A DNA stretch of 64,000 bases from positions 424,112 through 488,111 of the forward strand of contig NZ_JOHR01000006.1 of NCBI RefSeq assembly GCF_000719775.1, written 5' to 3'. Position 1 is the stretch's first letter. Each line of letters opens with the position of its first letter. The notes beneath the pieces are model-generated. The model saw only the letters and a list, made by a program, of their open reading frames with translations. It did not search any database and was not told the origin of the DNA. A program made the position numbers and the translations under genes. Below are positions 1 through 9,048 of the stretch, one piece after another. Origin of the DNA: Streptomyces sp. NRRL F-5135. Its GTDB lineage: Bacteria; Actinomycetota; Actinomycetes; Streptomycetales; Streptomycetaceae.

Positions 1-1
1 C

Positions 2-160
2 GGGGGCGGCTGGGTGGCCACCGGACAGGACGGCGAGCCCGCCCTGGTGTCCAACACCTCCATCGGTCCGGTGAAGGCCGGCTGGCTGGCCGGACCGCGA
101 CTCGGCGAGGTGGCCAAGGACGTCTACGACGGCGTCAGCAAGAAGTTCGCGAACAAGTAG
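2..160 (+). CDS. C-terminal end of an unidentified protein (5' end outside window)
   Basis: An open frame enters the window from the left and stops at TAG 158-160, giving the last 52 residues of a protein. The tail is Gly-rich at first, then has an amphipathic segment ending in SKKFANK. No motif allows a family call. It is followed by a strong hairpin (248-290) and faces the convergent hflX. Reading is supported by normal Streptomyces codon bias in this frame. Function unknown. Confidence 0.6.
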   Translation, partial: GGGWVATGQDGEPALVSNTSIGPVKAGWLAGPRLGEVAKDVYDGVSKKFANK

Positions 161-247
161 ACATGTAGGACTGGTCAGTCGCCTGGCCGACCCGTGTCCG
201 GCGGTGCCCCGCCGGACACGCGGTGGGACGGGAGGCGGTACGGCAGA

Positions 248-290
248 CAGGAGGCCCGCCACCCTCGTCGCGAGGGCGGCGGGCCTCCTG
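248..290. terminator. Bidirectional terminator-like hairpin between convergent genes
   Basis: Perfect 13-bp arms at 248-260 and 278-290 (CAGGAGGCCCGCC and its complement) enclose a second internal stem (CCCTCG/CGAGGG). It sits between the rightward gene ending at 160 and the leftward hflX ending at 303, so it can serve both transcripts. Confidence 0.8.
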
Positions 291-302
291 TTCGTCACCG
301 CG

Positions 303-1805
303 TCAGCGGGCCACCGGTACGTACGGGGCGAGCGCCGCCGCCAGCTCCTCGTGGACGCGGGCCTTGAGCACCGTGCCCTCCGGGGTGTGCTCCTCGGAGA
401 TCACCTCGCCCTCGGCGTGCGTCCGCGAGACCAGCGCGCCCTGCGTGTACGGCACGAGGACCTCGACCTCGACCTCGGGACGGGGCAGCTCGGCGTCGAT
501 CAGCTCCAGCAGTTCCGCGATGCCGGCGCCCGTACGGGCCGAGACGGCGACCGCGTCCCGCTCGGCGCGCAGCAGCCGCTGGAGGACCAGGGGGTCCGCC
601 GCGTCGGCCTTGTTGATCACCACGATCTCGCGCACGTCCCCGCCCACCTCGCGGATCACCTCGCGCACGGCGGCCAACTGCTCGTCGGGCGCCGGGTGCG
701 AGCCGTCCACCACGTGCAGGATCAGGTCGGAGTCGCCGACCTCCTCCATCGTGGAGCGGAACGCCTCGACCAGGTGGTGGGGCAGGTGCCGGACGAATCC
801 GACCGTGTCGGCCAGGGTGTACAGCCTGCCGCCCGGGGTCTCGGCCCGGCGTACGGTCGGGTCGAGGGTGGCGAACAGCGCGTTCTCCACCAGGACGCCC
901 GCCCCCGTGAGCCGGTTGAGCAGCGACGACTTGCCCGCGTTGGTGTAGCCGGCGATCGCGACCGACGGCACCTTGCGCCGTCGCCGCTCCTGGCGCTTGA
1001 TCTCGCGGCCGGTCTTCATCTCCGCGATCTCCCGGCGCATCTTCGCCATCTTCTCGCGGATCCGCCGCCGGTCCGTCTCGATCTTGGTCTCACCGGGGCC
1101 CCGGGTGGCCATGCCGCCACCGCCGCCGCCACCCATCTGCCGGGACAGCGACTGGCCCCAGCCGCGCAGCCTCGGCAGCATGTACTGCATCTGCGCGAGC
1201 GCGACCTGCGCCTTGCCCTCCCGGGACTTGGCGTGCTGGGCGAAGATGTCCAGGATCAGTGCCGTACGGTCGACGACCTTGACCTTGACGACGTCCTCCA
1301 GGTGGATCAGCTGGCCGGGGCTGAGCTCACCGTCGCAGACGACGGTGTCGGCGCCGCTGTCCAGGACGATGTCGCGCAGCTCCGCGGCCTTGCCGGAGCC
1401 GATGTACGTGGCGGGGTCGGGCTTGTCGCGTCGCTGGATCACCCCGTCGAGCACGAGCGCGCCCGCCGTCTCGGCCAGGGCGGCCAGCTCGGCCAGCGAA
1501 TTCTCCGCGTCGTACACGGTGCCCGTGGTCCATACGCCGACCAGCACGACGCGCTCCAGGCGCAGCTGCCGGTACTCGACCTCGGTGACGTCCTCGAGCT
1601 CGGTGGAGAGGCCCGCCACCCGTCGCAGGGCAGCGCGGTCGGAGCGGTCGAACTGGTCCCCGTCCCGCTCTCCGTCGATCTCGTGGCTCCAGGCGACGTC
1701 CTCTTCCATCAGGGCATCGGCCCGGAGGCTCTCGGTGCGGGGATCCGCCGTACGGGGATCAGCGAGATTCTGTGCGGCCTGGGAAAAGGAAGAAGAGGAG
1801 GTCAT
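303..1805 (-). CDS. hflX: GTPase HflX
   Basis: Ribosome-associated P-loop GTPase of the Obg/HflX class, known in other bacteria to split stalled or hibernating ribosomes. The 500-residue protein has the N-terminal HflX domain (about 75-230), a linker with a poly-Gly run near 225-231, a Lys/Arg-rich coiled coil (about 240-280), and the G domain with P-loop GYTNAGKS at about 286-293, switch motif DTVGFV and NKAD for guanine recognition. I start at ATG 1805 because AAGGA lies just upstream; an in-frame ATG 13 codons earlier has no ribosome site. It is transcribed alone and ends at a hairpin. The family call is certain. Confidence 0.95.
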   Translation of the reverse strand: MTSSSSFSQAAQNLADPRTADPRTESLRADALMEEDVAWSHEIDGERDGDQFDRSDRAALRRVAGLSTELEDVTEVEYRQLRLERVVLVGVWTTGTVYDAENSLAELAALAETAGALVLDGVIQRRDKPDPATYIGSGKAAELRDIVLDSGADTVVCDGELSPGQLIHLEDVVKVKVVDRTALILDIFAQHAKSREGKAQVALAQMQYMLPRLRGWGQSLSRQMGGGGGGGMATRGPGETKIETDRRRIREKMAKMRREIAEMKTGREIKRQERRRRKVPSVAIAGYTNAGKSSLLNRLTGAGVLVENALFATLDPTVRRAETPGGRLYTLADTVGFVRHLPHHLVEAFRSTMEEVGDSDLILHVVDGSHPAPDEQLAAVREVIREVGGDVREIVVINKADAADPLVLQRLLRAERDAVAVSARTGAGIAELLELIDAELPRPEVEVEVLVPYTQGALVSRTHAEGEVISEEHTPEGTVLKARVHEELAAALAPYVPVAR

Positions 1806-1908
1806 TGGATCCTTACGTCGAAGACTCCGGTGGGATTGCGTCACGGGTGCTCGCCGGGAGTCCCGTCACGACTGTCACAACGCGTGCTGAGCGGGAAAGA
1901 TTCCCGGT

Positions 1909-1952
1909 CGGCCGCGCCGACCCCTCGATGGTGGCACGGTTCGGCGCGGCCG
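1909..1952 (-). terminator. Terminator hairpin downstream of the M1 peptidase gene
   Basis: Perfect 12-bp arms at 1909-1920 and 1941-1952 (CGGCCGCGCCGA and complement), about 20 bp beyond the peptidase stop. On the minus strand it is followed by a short T-rich stretch (TCTTTCC). Confidence 0.65.
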
Positions 1953-1972
1953 TCACTCCGGTTTAGGGGGCC

Positions 1973-3595
1973 TTACAGACCGCCGACCGACCGGTGGTTA
2001 CGCGGCGGGCTGCCGGCCTTGCCGCCGTTCGCCGGCTTGACGGGCTTGACGGGCTTCAGCTGCGGAACGGGCCTGGTGGCGGGCTTGGCGGGCTTGACCT
2101 GCGGGGAGGGCTTCGCCTGCCCGGCGGGCCGCGGCGTCTTCGGCGGCTTCGCCGCGCCGGCCGCCGTGCCGCTGCTCCAGTTCGCGTGACCGGGCATCGG
2201 CGGGGTCTTCTTCGCGTACAGCCACGCCTGGAAGAAGGCGGACAGATCACGCCCCGCCGTCTTCGACGCCAGCTCGACGAAGTCCGCCGTGCTCGCCGTG
2301 GCGTCCCGGTGGTCGCGCACCCATGACCGCTCCAGCCGCTCGAAGGCGTCCTTCCCGATCTCCTGCCGCAGCGCGTACAGCACCAGCGCGCTGCCGTCGT
2401 AGACCACCGGCCGGAACAGGCTGATCTGCTCACCGGGTGCCGGTGGCTCCGGCGCCGCCGGGGGCCCGCCCGCCGCGCGCCACTCGTCGGAGTGCCGGTA
2501 CGCCTCACGCATCCGCGTCTCCAGCGACTTCTTGGCGTGGTCCTGCGCGTAGAGGGCCTCGTACCAGGTGGCGTGCCCCTCGTTGAGCCAGAGGTCGGAC
2601 CACCGGTGCGGCGTGACGCTGTCGCCGAACCACTGGTGGGCCAGTTCGTGCACCATCACGGAGTCCACGTACCACTCCGGGAACTCCGCGCGGGTGAACA
2701 GCCGTCGCTCGAAGAGCGAGAGCGTCTGCGTCTCCAGCTCGAAACCCGTCTCGGCACCGGCGATCAGCACACCGTAGGTCTCCAGGGGGTACGGGCCCAC
2801 GTGCCGTTCCATCCAGCGGATCTGGTCGGGTGTCTTCTTCAGCCAGGGCTCCAGCTTCGTGCGGTCGGCGGCGGGCACGACGTCCCGCAGCGGCAGCCCG
2901 CCGGGCCCCTGGCGGTGCACCACGGCCGAGTCGCCGATGGAGACCTGGGCCAGCTCCGTGGCCATGGGATGGCGGGTGCGGTACGTCCACCGCGCGATGT
3001 CCCCGGCGCGGGACTTCGCCACCCGCGTCCCGTTGGCGACGACCGTCAGCCGGGCCGGAGCCGTGACGCGGAAGGTGAAGTACGCCTTGTCCGCCGGGTG
3101 GTCGTTGCCCGGGAAGACACGGTGGCCGGCGTCCGCCTGGTTGGCCATCGCCAGCCCGTCGGCGGTGCGCAGCCAGCCGCCGCCGGTACCGCTGGGGTCG
3201 CTGGTGTGGTGGACGGTGATCCGCGTCCGGGCGCCTTCCGCGACCGGGACGGCCGGGGTGACGACCAGGTCCTCGCCGGCCGTCGCGAACCGCGCGGGGC
3301 GCCCGTCCACGGCGACCGAGGCGACCTTGCCGTGCGTGAAGTCGAGGTTGATCCGGTCCAGCCGCTGGGTCGCCCTCGCGTCGATCGTGGTGACGGCGTC
3401 CAGCGGCTTGCTGTTGTCGCCTCCGTAGGTGAAGTCGAGGTCGTAGGAGAGGACGTCGTAACCGGGGTTGCCCAGGTGGGGGAAGAGCGGGTCGCCGATC
3501 CCGAGGGGCTGGGGCGCGGGCAGGGTGGCGGCGACGAGCGTGGCCGAGGCGGCGGCGAGCAGGGCGGCACGCAGTCGGCGGGAAGTGAGGCGCAT
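1973..3595 (-). CDS. Secreted M1-family zinc metallopeptidase with Pro/Lys-rich tail
   Basis: Gluzincin of the M1 family. Residues 1-27 form a signal peptide (basic start, Ala/Leu-rich core, no lipobox Cys). The zinc site is HELAH at 316-320 with the third ligand in NEG (Glu339). The usual GxMEN substrate motif of M1 aminopeptidases is not obvious; the corresponding segment reads GAETGFELETQ near 280-290. The catalytic region ends near 470 and is followed by about 65 residues rich in Pro, Lys and Ala (repeats such as KPVKPVKP), which may span or bind the cell wall. The start at ATG 3595 is set by the signal peptide; no good ribosome site is visible. Single gene between rshA and hflX. Substrate unknown. 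Confidence 0.88.
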   Translation of the reverse strand: MRLTSRRLRAALLAAASATLVAATLPAPQPLGIGDPLFPHLGNPGYDVLSYDLDFTYGGDNSKPLDAVTTIDARATQRLDRINLDFTHGKVASVAVDGRPARFATAGEDLVVTPAVPVAEGARTRITVHHTSDPSGTGGGWLRTADGLAMANQADAGHRVFPGNDHPADKAYFTFRVTAPARLTVVANGTRVAKSRAGDIARWTYRTRHPMATELAQVSIGDSAVVHRQGPGGLPLRDVVPAADRTKLEPWLKKTPDQIRWMERHVGPYPLETYGVLIAGAETGFELETQTLSLFERRLFTRAEFPEWYVDSVMVHELAHQWFGDSVTPHRWSDLWLNEGHATWYEALYAQDHAKKSLETRMREAYRHSDEWRAAGGPPAAPEPPAPGEQISLFRPVVYDGSALVLYALRQEIGKDAFERLERSWVRDHRDATASTADFVELASKTAGRDLSAFFQAWLYAKKTPPMPGHANWSSGTAAGAAKPPKTPRPAGQAKPSPQVKPAKPATRPVPQLKPVKPVKPANGGKAGSPPRNHRSVGGL

Positions 3596-3736
3596 GGACC
3601 ACGGCTATCAGCGCCCAGGCGGCGCGAAGCGACGGCGCGCTCCGCGCCCACCCGAAAGGGGCAGGTCAGGGCATGGGAGCCCGCCGGATGCCGCGCGTCG
3701 CCGGGTTGACGCACGGCCCTCGTACGCGACACCCGT

Positions 3737-3768
3737 CCCGGCCCCGCGCGGCCGGTGCCGGGGCCGGG
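3737..3768 (-). terminator. Terminator-like hairpin downstream of rshA
   Basis: Arms CCCGGCCCCG (3737-3746) and CGGGGCCGGG (3759-3768) with a 12-nt loop, about 30 bp past the rshA stop. There is no clear T-run, and GC content alone favours such repeats here. Confidence 0.4.
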
Positions 3769-3797
3769 GCCGCTGAGCGATCCCGGCCGGACAGGGC

Positions 3798-5909
3798 CTA
3801 CGCGCGGCTGACGTCGTACACGCCCGGTACCTCGCGCATGGCGCGCATCAGGCCGGGCAGCCCGTCCGCCCCGGGGAGTTCCAGCGTGTATGTGTGCCGC
3901 ACGCGCTGCTCGCTCGGCGGTTCCACGGTGGCCGAGACGATCGCGGCGCCCGCCGTGGCGATGGCGTCCGTCAGCTCGGCCAGCAGCCGGGGGCGGCCGA
4001 AGGACTCCGCGCGCAGGGTGACCCGGCACCCGGGGACCCGGCTCCAGCCGACCCCGACCGGGACCCGGCCGAGCGCGCGCATCCTGGCCACGGCGGGGCA
4101 TGCCTCGCGGTGGACCGTGACGACACCGCCGCGCACGGCGAACCCGGTGACCGGGTCGGGTGCCTCGGGCGTACAGCAGCCCGCCAGCCGTACGGTCGCG
4201 CCGGGCGGATCCACCACGACGTCACTGGCCTCGGCTCGCTCCGCGGGGGCCGTCAGAGGCGCGCGGGGCGCGTCGTCGGGCGGCCCCGCGGGGTCCGGGT
4301 GGGCCGCCAGCCAGCCCTCGATCGCGATCCGGGCGGCGGGGGTACGGGCGTGTTCCAGCCACTCGGGCGAGGGGCCCGTCGCCCCGTCGTGGGCCAGCAG
4401 GAGCTGCACGGTGTCCCCGTCGCTCAGGACCGTGCTCAGCGTCGCCAGGCGGCCGTTGACCCGGGCCCCGAGGCAGGCGTGCGCGGCTTGACCGTACTGC
4501 GCGTAGGCCGCGTCCACGCAGGTCGCACCGGCCGGCAGGCCGAGCATGCCGCCCTCGGCGCGGAAGACGGTGATCTCCCGGTCCTGGGCGAGGTCGGCGC
4601 GGAGCGTCGTCCAGAACGTGTCGGGGTCGGGGGCGGACCGCTGCCATTCCAGGAGCCGGGAGAGCCAGCCGGGCCGGGTCGGGTCGGCCCGCTCGCCGTC
4701 CTGCGGTTCGGCGGCTCCGTCCCGCCCTGCCACGGCGGCCGGTTCCGGCTGCGTGCCGTAGGGCGGTCCCACGCTGTGGGCGTACGGATTGCCGAGCGCG
4801 ACGACCCCTGCCTCGGCGACCTTGTGCATCCGGTGCGTCCGGATGAGGACCTCGGCGACCGCGCCGTCCGGACCGGCCACCGCCGTGTGCAGCGACTGGT
4901 ACAGGTTGAACTTGGGCGCCGCGATGAAGTCCTTGAACTCGGAGATCACAGGCGTGAAGCAGGTGTGCAGCTCGCCGAGGACGGCGTAGCAGTCGGCGTC
5001 CTCGCCCACGAGGACGAGCAGCCTGCCGAAGTCCGTGCCGCGCAGCTCGCCGCGTTTGAGCCGGGAGCGGTGGACCGAGACGAAGTGCCGGGGCCGTACC
5101 AGGACTTCGGCCGCGATGCCCGCCTCGCGCAGCACGCGTCTGACGTCCTCGGAGATGGCGGCCAGCGCGTCCCCCGCGGTGGCGTTGTCGGCGATCAGGG
5201 CGCGGGTGTACGCGTAGTCGTCGGGGTGCAGGATCGCGAAGACCAGGTCCTCCAGCTCGGTCTTGAGCGCCTGGACGCCCAGCCGTTCGGCGAGCGGGAT
5301 GAGGACGTCCCGGGTGACCTTGGCGATGCGGACCTGCTTCTCCGGCCGCATCACGCCGAGCGTGCGCATGTTGTGCAGCCGGTCCGCCAGCTTGATCGAC
5401 ATCACCCGTACGTCGTTGCCGGTGGCGACGAGCATCTTCCGGAACGTCTCCGGCTCGGCGGCGGCGCCGTAGTCGACCTTCTCCAGCTTGGTCACGCCGT
5501 CGACCAGGTAGCGGACCTCCGCGCCGAACTCGGCCCCCACCTGTTCGAGGGTCACGTCCGTGTCCTCGACGGTGTCGTGGAGGAGCGAGGCGGTCAACGT
5601 GGTCGTCTCGGCGCCGAGTTCGGCGAGGATCAGGGTGACGGCCAGCGGGTGGGTGATGTACGGCTCGCCACTCTTGCGGAACTGGCCGCGGTGCGAACTC
5701 TCCGCGAGCACATACGCCTTGCGCAGGACGGCGAGGTCCGCGTCGGGGTGGTGCGCGCGGTGCGCGTCCGCGACGTGCGCCATGGCGTCGGGCAGCCGGT
5801 GCCGTGAGGCGGGTCCCAGTAAGGCAGCCCGGCCGAGCCTGCGCAGGTCGATCCTGGGAATTCCGCGTCTGCGGCTGTGGGCACCTGGGTTGGTGGCCTC
5901 TGCGCTCAT
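3798..5909 (-). CDS. rshA: RelA/SpoT-homologue (p)ppGpp hydrolase/synthetase, RshA type
   Basis: Long alarmone enzyme of 703 residues. The hydrolase half is intact: HRGQFRKSGEPYITHP near 73-88, HD at 111-112, ED at 115-116, and KLADRLHNMRTL near 173-184. The synthetase half (about 270-375) keeps the APKFNLYQSLHT loop and an AEVLIRT segment, but the usual DxxGIRV strand reads DFGRLLVLV and the AEYGIAAHW motif reads AEAGVVALG, so synthesis may be weak. TGS, CC-type zinc-finger (GCCTPE) and ACT regions follow. The start is ATG 5909, preceded by GGAGG with 5-nt spacing; five codons upstream another ATG lacks a site. From memory, this position in S. coelicolor is rshA, the second rel homologue. 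Confidence 0.85.
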   Translation of the reverse strand: MSAEATNPGAHSRRRGIPRIDLRRLGRAALLGPASRHRLPDAMAHVADAHRAHHPDADLAVLRKAYVLAESSHRGQFRKSGEPYITHPLAVTLILAELGAETTTLTASLLHDTVEDTDVTLEQVGAEFGAEVRYLVDGVTKLEKVDYGAAAEPETFRKMLVATGNDVRVMSIKLADRLHNMRTLGVMRPEKQVRIAKVTRDVLIPLAERLGVQALKTELEDLVFAILHPDDYAYTRALIADNATAGDALAAISEDVRRVLREAGIAAEVLVRPRHFVSVHRSRLKRGELRGTDFGRLLVLVGEDADCYAVLGELHTCFTPVISEFKDFIAAPKFNLYQSLHTAVAGPDGAVAEVLIRTHRMHKVAEAGVVALGNPYAHSVGPPYGTQPEPAAVAGRDGAAEPQDGERADPTRPGWLSRLLEWQRSAPDPDTFWTTLRADLAQDREITVFRAEGGMLGLPAGATCVDAAYAQYGQAAHACLGARVNGRLATLSTVLSDGDTVQLLLAHDGATGPSPEWLEHARTPAARIAIEGWLAAHPDPAGPPDDAPRAPLTAPAERAEASDVVVDPPGATVRLAGCCTPEAPDPVTGFAVRGGVVTVHREACPAVARMRALGRVPVGVGWSRVPGCRVTLRAESFGRPRLLAELTDAIATAGAAIVSATVEPPSEQRVRHTYTLELPGADGLPGLMRAMREVPGVYDVSRA

Positions 5910-6210
5910 GGGCACCTCCGGCATCTTCGACCGGCGGCGGACGAGCGGGAGCGCCCTCCGGGCCGGTGCTTGATGCTATCCACCCGGTCGCGGCGAGCGG
6001 CCCCGGTATCGTCCGGCGTGAAACGGATCACCCATTCGAGCGATCGGCCACGGCGCGCGCCGTGCGGGATCCGCGTGCCCGCGGCGTCCGCCGGGCCGCG
6101 TGGTCACCGCCTGTGGGCGGACGGCGCTACTTTCGAAACACGCCTAGTGCCGCCCGGATGCCGTGCCGGGACGCCTCGCCGCCGGGCAACCTTGGCCGAC
6201 GCGGCACTTG
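5910..6210. other. Gene-free region between rshA and dapF
   Basis: This 301-bp interval is the leader and promoter zone of rshA and the 3' flank of dapF. Only a long-range inverted repeat stands out: AGTGCCGC at 6147-6154 and GCGGCACT at 6201-6208, just past the dapF stop. No convincing short gene and no clear -10/-35 pair was seen. Confidence 0.5.
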
Positions 6211-7137
6211 TCACCGGGCCGCGGCGAGCCAGGCCGGGTCGATGTGCCCCTCCGCGACGATCACGGCGGGGCCCGTCATCTCGACTCCGCCGTCGGGCCG
6301 CTCGGTGATCAGCAGCCGCCCACCGGGAAGGTCCACCGTGTACGTGACGGGCAGGCCGGTGCGGGCGGGATCCTGCCCGTCGCGGCGGGCCGTGGCGACG
6401 GCCACGGCGCAGGCGCCCGTACCGCAGGACCGGGTCTCTCCGGAGCCGCGCTCGTGGACGCGCATGGCGACGTGGCGCGGTCCCCGGTCGACGACGAACT
6501 CCACGTTCACCCCGTCCGGGTAGACGGACGCGGGGGCGACCGGCGGAGCGGAGAGCAGGTCGCCCGCCTGCGCGAGGTCGTCGACGAAGGTGACCGCGTG
6601 CGGGTTGCCCATGCTGACGTGCCGTGCGGGCCTGTCCCGGCCGTCGACGGTGACCGTCACCTCGTCGTCGGGGAGCGCGGCGCGGCCCATGTGGACCGTG
6701 ATGTCACCGTCCTCGGTGGCCGCGCCCTCGGGGCCGGTGCCCTTGGCGAGGTGCACCCGCTTCACCCCGGCCCGGGTGGCCACGGCCAGGTCACCGGCCT
6801 CCACGTGACCGGCGCGCTGGAGGTAGCGGGCGAAGACGCGGACCCCGTTGCCGCACATCTCGGCGACCGATCCGTCACTGTTGCGGTAATCCATGAACCA
6901 CTCGGCCTCGCCGGCCATGGCCCGGGCCTCGGGGTGCGCCGCCGACCGTACGACGCGCAGCAGCCCGTCGCCGCCGATGCCGGCCCGGCGGTCGCACAGG
7001 GCGGCGACGGCCCGAGCGGGCAGGTCGAGGTCGTTGTCCGGGTCGGGGACGATCACGAAGTCGTTCTCCGTCCCGTGGCCCTTGAGAAAGGCGATCGGGG
7101 CGTTCGGGGTGTGCCGCATGGTCCGGTCGGTGCTCAC
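6211..7137 (-). CDS. dapF: Diaminopimelate epimerase
   Basis: Interconverts LL- and meso-diaminopimelate, the last step before lysine; Streptomyces itself uses the LL form in peptidoglycan. Both catalytic Cys motifs are present: MCGNGVRVFARYL in the first half and SCGTGACAVA in the second; each half is a DapF fold. The N-terminus IAFLKGHGTENDFV is the family signature. I use GTG 7137 (308 residues, weak GATGGA upstream); ATG 7119 (302) and ATG 7146 are possible. It lies in a leftward group with miaA and a small membrane gene. The enzyme identity is secure, the start is not. Confidence 0.92.
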   Translation of the reverse strand: MSTDRTMRHTPNAPIAFLKGHGTENDFVIVPDPDNDLDLPARAVAALCDRRAGIGGDGLLRVVRSAAHPEARAMAGEAEWFMDYRNSDGSVAEMCGNGVRVFARYLQRAGHVEAGDLAVATRAGVKRVHLAKGTGPEGAATEDGDITVHMGRAALPDDEVTVTVDGRDRPARHVSMGNPHAVTFVDDLAQAGDLLSAPPVAPASVYPDGVNVEFVVDRGPRHVAMRVHERGSGETRSCGTGACAVAVATARRDGQDPARTGLPVTYTVDLPGGRLLITERPDGGVEMTGPAVIVAEGHIDPAWLAAAR

Positions 7138-7227
7138 GGGATCCATCGTACGAGCAGCCGCCGACAACGCCCGTCGGCGGTCTGCGTCCGCCTCCGCCGG
7201 GACTCGTCACCCGGTCGGTCGCGCGCG

Positions 7228-7692
7228 TCAGCGCAGCCGGGCGACCCGCCAGATCGCCAGGGCCACGACGGCGACGGCCACGACCGCGTACAGCGCGACG
7301 ACCCGCCAGTCCTGGCGCTCGCCGGAGGCCCGGCCGGCCAGGCCCGGCCAGGTGTGGCCGACCCGGCGGGCGGCCATCATGCCCCAGCCGGCCGCGCAGG
7401 AGCTGAGGAGCAGACCCAGCATCGCCACGACCGCGCCGCCCTCTGCCGTGCCGAAGGCCAGGGGGAACGCGAACATCAGGGAGCCCACGGCCGCCAGGAT
7501 CACGATCGGGGCCAGCTGCCAGATCCGCAGCCGGCGCGGCGGACGCAGCTCCACCTCCACCTCCGGAGTCGCGGTCTGCTCCTCCGGCCCGTCGGGGCTC
7601 AGCCCGGGGGGGTCCGCCTGGAGATCTTCCGACAGCTCTGCCCGGGTGTCCGGGGCCGCTGTCGGTTCTCTGTCGCGAGGGCCGGCCTCCAT
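7228..7692 (-). CDS. Small membrane protein of unknown function between dapF and miaA
   Basis: A 154-residue protein with an acidic, Pro-rich N-terminal third (cytoplasmic tail) followed by three hydrophobic stretches near LAPIVILAAVGSLMFAFPLA, AMLGLLLSSCAAGWGMMAA and the C-terminal VVALYAVVAVAVVALAI. Start taken at ATG 7692; a GTG six bases upstream is also possible because GGGGAGGG lies close before it. No known domain recognised. Its fixed place between dapF and miaA in Streptomyces (from memory) suggests a real gene. Confidence 0.75.
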   Translation of the reverse strand: MEAGPRDREPTAAPDTRAELSEDLQADPPGLSPDGPEEQTATPEVEVELRPPRRLRIWQLAPIVILAAVGSLMFAFPLAFGTAEGGAVVAMLGLLLSSCAAGWGMMAARRVGHTWPGLAGRASGERQDWRVVALYAVVAVAVVALAIWRVARLR

Positions 7693-7818
7693 CGCCACGC
7701 GCCCTCCCCATTTGGACTCCACTGGACCGGCCCGCGCCCTACGGTCGGCCGATGCTCGATGATGGCACGCCCATGAGGAGCGGATTGACGGACGGAGCGT
7801 CCCGATGCCATCACGTGA

Positions 7819-8757
7819 TCAGGCTGTGACCGCTCGTTCGACCAACGAGAGCGCCCGGTGCGGAAGTTCCGCCCGCTGCTCGACACCGCCGGGCAGCCAG
7901 TGCACGCGCGCGTCGCGGCGGAACCATGAGTCCTGCCGGCGGGCGAAGCGTTTCGTGGCGCGTACGGTCTCGGCGCGGGCCTCGTCGTCGGTGCACTCCC
8001 CCGCGAGCGCCGCCAGGACCTGCTGGTACCCCAGGGCGCGGGAGGCGGTCCGGCCCTCGCGCAGGCCTTTCGCCTCCAGGCCGCGCACCTCGGCCACCAG
8101 CCCCTCCTCCCACATGCGGTCCACGCGCCGCGCGATCCGGGCGTCCAGTTCGGGGCGGGCGACGTCCACGCCGATCTGGACGGTGTCGTAGACCGAGTCG
8201 TGGCCGGGCAGATGGGCGGTGAACGGCTTGCCGGTGATCTCGATCACTTCCAGGGCACGGACGATCCGGCGGCCGTTGCTGGGCAGGATCGCGCGGCCCG
8301 CCCGCGGGTCGGCCGCGGAGAGCCGGGCGTGCAGCGCGCCGGACCCGCGCAGGGTGAGTTCGGCCTCCAGCCGGGCCCGCACCTCGGGGTCCGTACCGGG
8401 GAAGTCGAGGGCGTCGATGGCGCCCCGTACGTACAGGCCGGAGCCGCCCACCAGGACGGGCGTGCGCCCGGCGGCCAGGAGGCGGTCGATCTCCGCCCTC
8501 GCGAGCCTCTGGTACTCGGCCACACTGGCGGCCTCGGTGACCTCCCAGATGTCCAGCAGGTGGTGGGGGACCCCGGCGCGCTCCTCGGCCGTCAACTTCG
8601 CGGTGCCGATGTCCATCCCCCGGTAGAGCTGCATGGAGTCGGCGTTGACGACCTCACCGTCCAGTTCCCGGGCGAGGTGCACGCCCAGATCGGACTTGCC
8701 GGCCGCGGTGGGCCCGACGACGGCGATGACTCGCGGTGGGGTAGCTGCGCTTCTCAC
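7819..8757 (-). CDS. miaA: tRNA dimethylallyltransferase MiaA
   Basis: Transfers the dimethylallyl group to A37 of tRNAs that read UNN codons; MiaB at 10204-11733 then methylthiolates the same base, so the two genes act in sequence. The 312-residue protein starts with the family P-loop VVGPTAAGKSDLG (about 13-25), then NADSMQLYRGMDIGTAK and the DIWE segment, and has WFRRD near the C-terminus. The frame stays open far upstream because of GC bias; the start is taken as GTG 8757, which gives the usual family length. Confidence 0.95.
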   Translation of the reverse strand: MRSAATPPRVIAVVGPTAAGKSDLGVHLARELDGEVVNADSMQLYRGMDIGTAKLTAEERAGVPHHLLDIWEVTEAASVAEYQRLARAEIDRLLAAGRTPVLVGGSGLYVRGAIDALDFPGTDPEVRARLEAELTLRGSGALHARLSAADPRAGRAILPSNGRRIVRALEVIEITGKPFTAHLPGHDSVYDTVQIGVDVARPELDARIARRVDRMWEEGLVAEVRGLEAKGLREGRTASRALGYQQVLAALAGECTDDEARAETVRATKRFARRQDSWFRRDARVHWLPGGVEQRAELPHRALSLVERAVTA

Positions 8758-9048
8758 GGCCCCAGTCTCGCAAACGCGGACCGCCTCCCCGAACGAGTTA
8801 CGTGACGACCCTACCGACGGTTTCGCCACCCGTGCGCCGGCCCCCGGTCCACCGGTGCGGACGGCCGGGTGCGCGCGGCGCTCGGCAGCGCGGAACGCCG
8901 CCCCCACGAGTACGCTATGGAGAAGACATGGGTGTTTTTTCGCTGTTTGGGCATAAAGCAGCGGCTGTCCCCCGAGGGCGCGGTGGACGGCGAGACCAAG
9001 AACAGCGCCTGCGCACAGGCTGTTGTTCCGTCCGAGGGAAGGTGGCCC
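8758..9048. other. Divergent promoter region of miaA and the antitoxin-like gene
   Basis: 291 bp between the divergent starts. It contains an unusually AT-rich patch for this genome at about 8930-8965 (a T6 run followed by TTTGGGCATAAAG) and an imperfect inverted repeat at about 9001-9025 (AACAGCGCCTG ... CAGGCTGTT). These are candidate promoter and operator elements for the rightward gene. No extra gene supported. Confidence 0.4.
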
